Assembly (NCBI GenBank): GCA_016630955.3 | Contig: CM049998.1 | Coordinates: 372,001 to 436,000 of the forward strand | DNA: 64,000 nucleotides | Direction: 5' to 3' | Source of the DNA: Didymella arachidicola | Taxonomy: Eukaryota > Ascomycota > Dothideomycetes > Pleosporales > Didymellaceae | Shown here: one piece after another, positions 58,454-64,000 of the stretch | How positions within the stretch are numbered: the stretch's first letter is position 1 | Layout: each line of letters starts with the position of its first letter | Made by a program: the position numbers and the translations under genes | The notes under the pieces: generated by a model | The model's input: only the letters and a program-made list of their open reading frames with translations | Told to the model about the DNA's origin: nothing | Databases searched by the model: none

Positions 58454-61302
58454 TCACTGGTAATCATACCAACTGCGCTCGTCGTACGTAAACCCCTGCA
58501 TCCCACCGACACCGCCCACGCCATTCACCCCACCAGCACTCCCCGCACCACCCGCAGCCCCGTTCAGCAGCACGCCATTAACATTGAACCCCCCGCCAAC
58601 AGGCCCGCCATTCATCGGCGCCGGTCCAAACGCAGGACTCGTCGCGGGCCCCGCGCCCCCGAACCAGCTCGCGATATCGCCAAACTCGGCCTGACTCCAA
58701 TTGTCGAAGCCGCTGGCGAGCTGTGTCTGGTCTCTAAAGATCCAGTCCTGGCCCTCGCGGATCAGCTGGTCGACGCCGCCGAAAAGCTGGCTGGGCGAGG
58801 CGCCTGCGCTGCTCATGCCGTCGAGGGACTGGCGAGCTTGCGTCGACGCTGGGGTTGCGGGCGTGTGGGCGGCGTTGGGGGTGGGGTGGTTGAGCGGGTC
58901 GGAGGGGTGGCGCTGCAGGCGCGTGTAAGTCAGGTCCACGGGGGGGATGGAGGAGGGGTCGCGGGTGGAGTGTGGAGGGGCGTAAGAGGCGGTGGGTTGG
59001 GGGTGGCTTACGAATGCGGAAGCGGAGCTTGGGGGGTGGGTGTTTGCAGGGAAAGTTGGTGTGGCGATGTCGGCCATGTTCATGCTGTATGTGGATGTGG
59101 GCTGCAGGCTGGGAGAGAATTTCTGCGTCGGGCTGGTGGGCTGATGATGTTCTGGGATCAGGGCCCGGGTAGCCTTTGGAGTGCTGATGTCGCTCCACGG
59201 GCCAAACTTCTCGTCTGTCCGCGATAGTACTACCGAGGCCTCTTCGGGAAGATCGACTTTCCAACGCTTAGCCAGTACGCTCAGAATGCCTAGTGTGCGG
59301 CGTGCGCAGAGCCACCCCTCGGCTATCTCTTCCAAATGCTTGATGCCATGGATGATGTCTCGTTTGGCGTTCTTCTCAGGAAGGTTGAGCAGATGGATGG
59401 TGCATGCCGAATGCGCAATGTAGACGCAGATGTTGCAGATTTGGCGCAGGCCGTGCGAGCGTTTGTACAAGCGAAGCAGCTTGGAGATCATAGCCGCGGC
59501 CTGGGTGCACTGCTTCCTGGGCGACACATTCGGCGGCAGGGGCGAGTTGTCGGGATTGTACTTGAGAAAAGGCCGGAAGAGGTGGATGTAGAGAAGCTGG
59601 AAGAACATACTGCGACACTATTAGCAGCGCCCAATACTGTGTAGCGACAGCACTTACTGCATGACAAGCATGTGCGGCAGCCCGCCTTCTTTGGGCTCCA
59701 GCTCCTTGGGCAACTCTCTTCTCCACGTCTCCAGTCGCATGTGTATCTCGCTGAGCTTCTTCAGCTCAGCCTGCTTGCCCTTGGCCTTGTCCATGTCAAT
59801 GGGGTTGTAGAAGAAGTTCATCAGATCGCTCGAGATGTGGCACAGCTTGGAGATCTGCAGCGCGACGGCCCTGGTGCGCGAAGGCTGCGAGTGGGCCTGG
59901 CTGATGCCAGAGTCGGTGTAGGCGCTCCACGTCTCTGCGTCTTCGACGGGGAAGACATCGAACTTGGGCACGGTGATGATGTTGTTGGCCAGCTGCGGCA
60001 TGCGGCCGAGGTAGTTGCTCCAGCACTTGTCGAACAGGAAGCAGCCCCAGAAGGTGATGCGGCGGGCGTCTTCCTCCTGCTCGTCGATGGCGTCTTTGCT
60101 GTGCATGCCGAGATTGAGGCCGAGGTCGCAGGCCATGCGGAACGACATGCCGCTGTACACCCAGCCCTTTGCCTCTCGGCCACAGCCGGCTTCGCGGACA
60201 GACATGAGCGCCAGCGCCTGGACGGTGGCGAGAGCAGGGACTTCGTGCAGGTCCTCTTCCATGATCAGGCGCTTGGCCTCGCGGAAGAAGTGGTCCCCCG
60301 CAGTCGCCGAGTCGTCTCGCACAGCTCGTGCGCCGGGCAGGGAGGTGAAGTGGCAGCCCAGCGCCAGCATGGCGTTGACCAGCAGCGGGGTGCAGTACTG
60401 CATCCTCCTGGCGGAGCCCGGCGGCGGCTTCCCGGCCTGGAACTCGTGCAGGAACAGGTTCTTGGACAGGGTGGTGAAGAAGCTGTAGTGCCAGCAGAAG
60501 TACATGCTGATGAGGTGCTGGACCAGCTCCGGGTCGGTCGTGACGGTGGTCCACGAGCAGAAGGGGTCGTCGACCTGCTGGAACTGGGCCTCGGCATAGG
60601 GGTCGGGCGAGTCGGGCGTCTCGCGGTGCTGGCCTAGGTAGATGAGGTGCGAGGTGCCGCCAATGTAGCGCGTGCTCCCGTCCTCGAGGCGCAGCTCGCC
60701 CATCCTGCCGCTGAGCTGGCTCTCGAAGGTCGGCTTGGCGGACGGGGCGGCCATGGGGCTGCCGGGCTCGTCGTCGTCCTCATGCTCGTCCTCGCCGTTC
60801 TCCTTGGCGAGGATGGCGTCGGCGACGGTGTCCAGGCTCTCGCAGGTCCGGATCTGGTGCACGAGCGCGGCGACATGCTCCTCCGGGTAGTTCAGAATGG
60901 CCTGGATCAGCGTCTGCAGGGTCGAGTTGCGCGTCTTGAGGCTGTCGAGGTCCTTCTTGTACACGCCCTTGCGGCGGTGGTCCGAGTTGGGGTCGTAGAT
61001 GCACTCGGTGTTGTAGACGGCGGCGCAGGCCGAGCACGCGGGCGTGGTGCCGTCGCACTGGGCTGGGTCAGTCTCGCGCTGCGCAGTGTGCAGTGTGCAG
61101 TGTGCACACGGTCGAGTGTCGCGTCACGCACCTTGCTCTTCCGCTTCCTGCACGGCACGCACGCGCTCGAGATGCAGCGCCGCTTCTTGCTGGCCTCGTC
61201 CTCGTCGCCGTTCTTCTTGCCGCGCCGGCCCTTCTTCAGCGGCCGCGCTGCTGCTGCAAAGCCGTCCGACGCCTGCGCTGGGTTTGCGTCCCCGGCCTCC
61301 AT
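58454..61302 (-). CDS. NirA-like Zn(II)2Cys6 transcription factor
   Basis: Three exons (61132-61302, 59658-61057, 58454-59609) give 908 residues. A basic N-terminus (KKGRRGKK) leads to the zinc cluster ACVPCRKRKSK/CDGTTPACSACAAVYNTECIYD. A 74-nt intron splits it just before the third Cys. A coiled-coil linker (KKDLDSLKTRNSTLQTLIQAIL) follows. The fungal transcription factor domain covers about 210-560 (YFCWHYSFFTTLSKNLFLHEF, SFRMACDLGLNLGMHS, RRITFWGCFLFDKCWSNYLGR). The C-terminus is Pro/Gly/Asn-rich and ends GFTYDERSWYDYQ. The cluster and linker resemble the nitrate regulator NirA/NIT4 as I remember it. No nitrate genes are nearby, so that role is inferred. Confidence 0.8.
61083..61106. repeat. 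7-bp tandem repeat in an intron
   Basis: The unit gcagtgt occurs three times in a row within the first intron of the NirA-like gene, between the two halves of its zinc-cluster code. Confidence 0.8.
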
Positions 61303-62115
61303 CGTGGGCGACAGGCTGTGGCGTGTCCGATGGCGGGGCGCGACGGCAGTGTCAGAGCCCTCCGTTCCTCAGCGCAGCATTAATCAGCAGCGTGCGAGTG
61401 CCGTCCGCCGTCCGCAGCGCTGTCTGTCGTGGTTCAGCGTCGGGGCAGCTGTCACCATGGCGTGCCGCTGGTCCAGAGCGCGACGGGCACCTCACCCACG
61501 CCGGTACATGGAGGGAGTGCTGCGCGCGTGAAGGCTGTCTGCGGCGACGTGATTGGCCACGGCACACGCTTATCGGCGAGACGTGCTACACGGTTGGGGA
61601 TGCGCGCCTGTCGTTACGTCGAGGGCTGCAGGCCAAGCTGAGTGTGCCACAGACACCGGGACGCTGCTGTCTTTCAGACGTGTGGCATTTCTCAGCATCG
61701 CCGTCTCCAGCCCAGTGGTCCGCACTGCGGAGACGTCGGCGGCGGGTCTGCACTTGTCGGCCCGACCTCTACAGCTCGCTCTACAGTACCACGACGCAGC
61801 ATGACCCTGAGCCTGCCCATAATTATAGCTGATTTTGCCGAAACACGCTGAGCTCGAGATCCCACCAAGAAGTGACGCAAGATAAAATCACCCTGGAGCT
61901 ATCTGGCGCTAATTGCAGCAAAAGCAACCATCCCACAACGCCCAATGACAGCTCCCGTACTAATCAGGACCCCGTCTCCACGTCCCAAAAGCCGTCGAAT
62001 ACCTCCAGGCTGTCGTTGATCCCAAGACCAAATCTCACCAGAAACGCCCATTTTCCAAGATTGTCCGTCAAATATACACCCCAAAAACCACGCCGACTGC
62101 CTCCACGCTATCCAA
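61303..62115. other. Intergenic region
   Basis: This is the promoter of the NirA-like gene and the 3' flank of the helicase gene, which is read on the same strand. No further gene is visible. Confidence 0.4.
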
Positions 62116-64000
62116 TCAGAACTCGTCAGCATACCCCTCGTGGTCCTGGTCTGCGTGGAAGCCACCGACAGTCTCAGCATTGTCGACCATGATGAACGGC
62201 TTGCCATCACCGTCTTCCTCAATGTTGCCAAAGAGACGCATGAGGTCTGAAATATCGAGGCTGCACGTCGTCAGTAAGCTGGAAATCGACAATACTATGA
62301 GTGGCCAACGTACTTCTTCGTCCTCTTGCCACGGTCGTCCATGACCTCGTCAATCTCCTTCTGCTTCTTCTTCTGCATCTCGATTAAACGCTCGTCGATG
62401 GTATTCTTGACGCACATGCGCGTCATGAACGTCTCGACTCTCTGCCCTATGCGGAACACGCGACAGAAGGCCTGCTGCTCCGACGCTTGGTTCCACCAAG
62501 GGTCGATGATGATGACCTTGGACGCCATGGTCAGGTTGAGGCCGAGGCCGCCGCACCGAAGAGACGCGAGGAGTATCCTTGAGTTGTCGTTGCTGGCGAA
62601 TTCCTTGATGGCTTTGTCGCGCGCTTTGAGGCTGAGCTTGCCGTGGTACTGACAATGTTAGTACTTGGACCATCTGCCCGGATAAGTCCAATCTACCTGC
62701 TCAGTCTTCCAGTCTTCTTGCTGACAGACCTTTGCCAAAATTCGGATCCTGGACGCCATCAGTAAGTTGAATCTCCTACCGTCAAAGAGAAACTTACATC
62801 GCCAGGAACTGAGTGTAGATGATGATCTTGACGCTGCGGTTCTCCCTGATCCAATTGAGCACTTGTGCCTTGATGGCGATGGTCTTGGCCGAGGGTAGCA
62901 CATCCTCGCCGCCCAGACTCAACCAGTCCTCGGCAATGTCTTCGCCATCAAGTCGCTCCTTTTTCTTCTTCTCCCGAGCAGCTGCCCTGGATCGAGTCCC
63001 GCGAGCGTTCGTCATATCGTCGTCTTCCTCTTCGTCGCACGGGCTGCAGGCGTAGAAAGGCTCTCCGCAAGCCTTGCATGTGCCGTGATCCCTGCCCTCC
63101 TCGGCGCCACGATTCATAATTATCTCGTAACAACGATCGCTGCAGATGAGATGGCCGCAGGCAGTCTTCCATGGCTTGTGGGGACGCTTGCCGCACTCTG
63201 CACACTTGGCCCTCGCTTTCTTCTGCTCCCAGAACTCGCCCACGCTGAGGCTGTTGACATAGGGCTTGAAGTCGTAGTTCTTGCCGAACGCTTGACCCGA
63301 CTTGTTGCGCTCTGGACCGCGGTGGAAGACGACTGTGTCTGCTTCAGCCTCGCCGTCTTGCGGGACCTTGACGGGAGCGCCGTCTTCCTCATCGTCCTCG
63401 TCACTCTCGGGCTCCACGTACTCGGCACCTTGCTTGGCTGCTTCTTCTGCAGCAGCTCGCTTGGCAGCCCTGATGGCCGCCTTCCTCTTCTCCCTCAGCT
63501 CGTAAGCCTCGAGCTGCTTCCGGATGCTGAGGATGGTGCGGCCTTGCTTGGCGTTGCTCGAGGCAGCTTGCTCCCTCACGACATGCTTGATGCGCTCGAT
63601 ATCTTCACGCTCAAGCAAGTCTCTCATCACGAACTGCAGCATGAGGATATGAGCAGTAAGCTGTCGGAGACGAAGCAACATGACGAGGACATTGCTGTAG
63701 GCGCCTTCGAGCGTGCCTTTCTTGGCCCACATGTTGATCCTAGAAGCAAAGCGCTGGTGGACAATGTTGTAGATGCAGCGTTCAACCCCGTTGAACTCAC
63801 ACCAGTACGTGGTCTGGTTGGCCTGTGGAAGCTTCAAAATAGGCGCATTGAACATTCTATCCGCGTGCGTGCGTCGTATCATGAACTGTGAGAGGCGGAT
63901 CAGGAGACGCTCGGCATTCTCGCCATCGCTGTTGCCGCAGTAGTTGTTCTTGAAGATCTTGAAACTCCCCGTGTGTGGAACGTTGAGGAATTTGAAGTAC
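62116..64000 (-). CDS. SNF2-family helicase with Cys-rich zinc module (5' end outside window)
   Basis: The C-terminal 577 residues are inside the window, in four exons (62798-64000 open to the right edge, 62697-62748, 62314-62648, 62116-62260). The part seen starts within the helicase core (FKNNYCGNSDGENAERLLIRLSQFMIRRTHADRMF). A Cys-rich, RING-like insert follows (CAECGKRPHKPWKTACGHLICSDRC ... CKACGEPF). Then comes the second RecA-like lobe with KIIIYTQFLAMI, YHGKLSLKARDKAI, ILLASLRCGGLGLNLTMAS, IIDPWWNQASEQQAFCRVFRIGQ and VKNTIDERLIEMQKKKQKEID. The last exon ends GGFHADQDHEGYADEF. The architecture recalls the Rad16/Rad5-like group of DNA-dependent ATPases. The precise orthologue cannot be named from this fragment. 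Confidence 0.9.

Noticed and set aside
59672..60637. Plus-strand frame of 321 codons, and similar frames around 60.0-61.5 kb
   Set aside because: This is an antisense artefact of GC-rich third positions in the NirA-like gene.
1..64000. CRISPR arrays, bacterial operons, transposases or long terminal repeats
   Set aside because: No repeat-spacer structure, transposase or reverse-transcriptase motif was seen. The genes contain introns and are clearly fungal.

Overview
The window is nuclear DNA of a filamentous ascomycete (Pezizomycotina). The evidence is the intron style (about 48-240 nt, GT...AG, CTGAC-like branch sites), the widely spaced single genes, and the gene set: Kei1, Zn(II)2Cys6 regulators, GH7, GH11, GH15 and GH79 enzymes, and a Ura2-type fusion. 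Dothideomycetes is my best guess, but it is not proven by the sequence. I rebuilt the gene models by hand from reading frames and splice signals.

Layout. 1-9.5 kb: Kei1 (inositolphosphorylceramide synthase subunit), an F-box protein, a secreted GH7 cellobiohydrolase without a cellulose-binding module, a 2.4 kb gap, and a Cys-rich coiled-coil protein. 9.7-17.0 kb: a compact four-gene block. It holds a Dal5-like MFS transporter, an M19 dipeptidase, a Zn2Cys6 regulator and a 2,2-dialkylglycine-decarboxylase-like aminotransferase. The three non-regulatory genes are full length but broken by stops, indels and a 16-bp tandem duplication, while the regulator reads through intact. 17-25 kb: a small Cys protein, a GH11 xylanase, a VAMP7/Nyv1-like R-SNARE divergent from RNase P/MRP subunit Pop5, and two long gaps. 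25.1-30.8 kb: a six-exon Ura2-type pyrimidine enzyme that lacks the vestigial dihydroorotase domain. 31-36 kb: gene-poor, with a decayed protein kinase. 36-49 kb: a Yvc1/TRP-like channel, a GH15 glucoamylase, an Arg/Ser/Pro-rich protein, a Vps9 Rab5 GEF with CUE domain, and an asparagine-synthetase-like protein. 49-58 kb: a Gly-rich, probably GPI-anchored protein, a GH79 enzyme and a secreted M28 aminopeptidase. 58.4-64 kb: a NirA-like Zn2Cys6 regulator and the C-terminal part of a SNF2-family helicase that runs off the right edge.

Functionally the window mixes housekeeping genes (sphingolipid synthesis, tRNA/rRNA processing, vesicle fusion, endosome traffic, pyrimidine synthesis) with secreted carbohydrate and protein degradation, which fits a plant-associated or saprobic life. 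The most interesting part is the 9.7-17 kb block. Its gene content suggests a lost ability to import and split peptides and to decarboxylate alpha,alpha-dialkyl amino acids such as 2-aminoisobutyrate. That role is an inference.
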